Positions 63,633 through 64,000 of a stretch of DNA of 64,000 nt are shown piece after piece. A model generated the notes under the pieces. The model saw only the letters and a list, made by a program, of their open reading frames with translations. It ran no database searches and was not told where the DNA came from. Every line of letters begins with the position of its first letter. Position 1 is the first letter of the stretch. Both the position numbers and the translations under genes were made by a program. This DNA comes from Lactiplantibacillus plantarum (GTDB taxonomy: Bacteria > Bacillota > Bacilli > Lactobacillales > Lactobacillaceae). The DNA lies in NCBI RefSeq assembly GCF_014131735.1, contig NZ_CP039121.1, positions 1,364,001-1,428,000 on the forward strand, in the 5' to 3' direction.

Positions 63633-64000
63633 ATGGCAAGTATTAATGTTAAGTTCCCAGATGGTGCTGAAAAGCAATTTGATGCCGGCGTAACGACGGA
63701 AGCAATTGCAAAGTCAATTAGTCCTTCATTGGCTAAACGGTCGGTTGCTGGTAAGTTCAACGATCAGATCGTGGACTATCGCCAACCACTGACAACCGAT
63801 GGTAGTATCGAAATTATCGCTGCTGATAGTGAAGACGGCCTCAATGTTTTACGGCAAACGGCTGCCCAAGTATTAGCTAACGCGGTTAAACAATTATTCC
63901 CTAACATTCATTTTGGGAGTGGTGAAGGGAATGCCAACGGTTTCTTCTTTGATACCGACAATCCTGACGAAGACGGTAAACAAGTCAGTGAAGATGATTT
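63633..64000 (+). CDS. thrS: Threonyl-tRNA synthetase, N-terminal part (cut by right edge)
   Basis: 122 residues are visible from ATG 63633, with AAGGAG upstream. The first 60 form a TGS domain (ASINVKFPDGAEKQFDAGVT; SLAKRSVAGKFNDQIVDYR). The start of the second editing-related domain follows (GLNVLRQTAAQVLANAVKQL, then FGSGEGNANGFFFD). The threonine T-box leader confirms the amino acid. The frame is open at the edge. Confidence 0.96.
   Translation, partial: MASINVKFPDGAEKQFDAGVTTEAIAKSISPSLAKRSVAGKFNDQIVDYRQPLTTDGSIEIIAADSEDGLNVLRQTAAQVLANAVKQLFPNIHFGSGEGNANGFFFDTDNPDEDGKQVSEDD

Overview
The window looks like chromosome of a Lactiplantibacillus plantarum-group lactic acid bacterium. The evidence is the sortase motif variant LPQTNE, a csc-type WxL cell-surface cluster, moderate GC content, and the gene orders ytpR-sftA-murC, sufCDSUB and polA-mutM-coaE-nrdR-dnaB-dnaI-thrS. 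This is an assignment from recognised families and gene order, not from a database comparison.

Layout. (1) 1-4.3 kb is decayed accessory DNA: an IS1182-type transposase running off the left edge, the truncated and frameshifted remains of a Cna-B-repeat adhesin, and a group II intron whose reverse transcriptase has several disabling changes. (2) 4.5-11.8 kb is the most interesting part. An enolase paralogue plus a P3A-type (proton-pump-like) P-type ATPase are transcribed leftward, and a pair of overlapping MutS-family ATPase genes rightward. Each unit has its own promoter, and each leader carries what I read as a fluoride (crcB-type) riboswitch whose 3' strand doubles as one arm of an intrinsic terminator. 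The whole locus therefore reads as a fluoride-response island. (3) 12.4-18.6 kb holds a GT2 glycosyltransferase with a polytopic membrane partner, a Nudix hydrolase and a YfhO-type membrane protein. (4) 18.8-22.5 kb is a complete ribD-ribE-ribBA-ribH operon behind an FMN riboswitch. (5) 22.5-26.8 kb contains a nucleotidyltransferase-like gene, an orphan soluble His-rich protein divergent from a Crp/Fnr regulator with an FNR-like box between them, a TetR regulator, and a Nox/Npr-like flavoprotein lacking the redox cysteine. (6) 27-33.2 kb is a five-gene WxL/DUF916/LPXTG surface cluster.

(7) 33.7-45.1 kb is core genome: prsA, a YtxH-like gene and hit, divergent from ecsA-ecsB; then ccrZ-like kinase, trmB, a PepSY gene, ytpR, sftA with five 96-bp in-frame repeats, and murC. 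(8) 45.4-47.8 kb is feoA-feoB plus a 54-aa Cys-rich membrane peptide. (9) 48-53.9 kb is the sufCDSUB Fe-S assembly operon followed by a DUF59 gene. (10) 53.9-64 kb has an RRNPP-like regulator, a BI-1 family membrane protein, then polA-mutM-coaE-nrdR-dnaB-dnaI, and thrS behind a threonine T-box, cut by the right edge.

Start codons were chosen by Shine-Dalgarno position, so several differ from the longest reading frame. I saw no tRNA, rRNA, CRISPR array or prophage. Domain positions are approximate.
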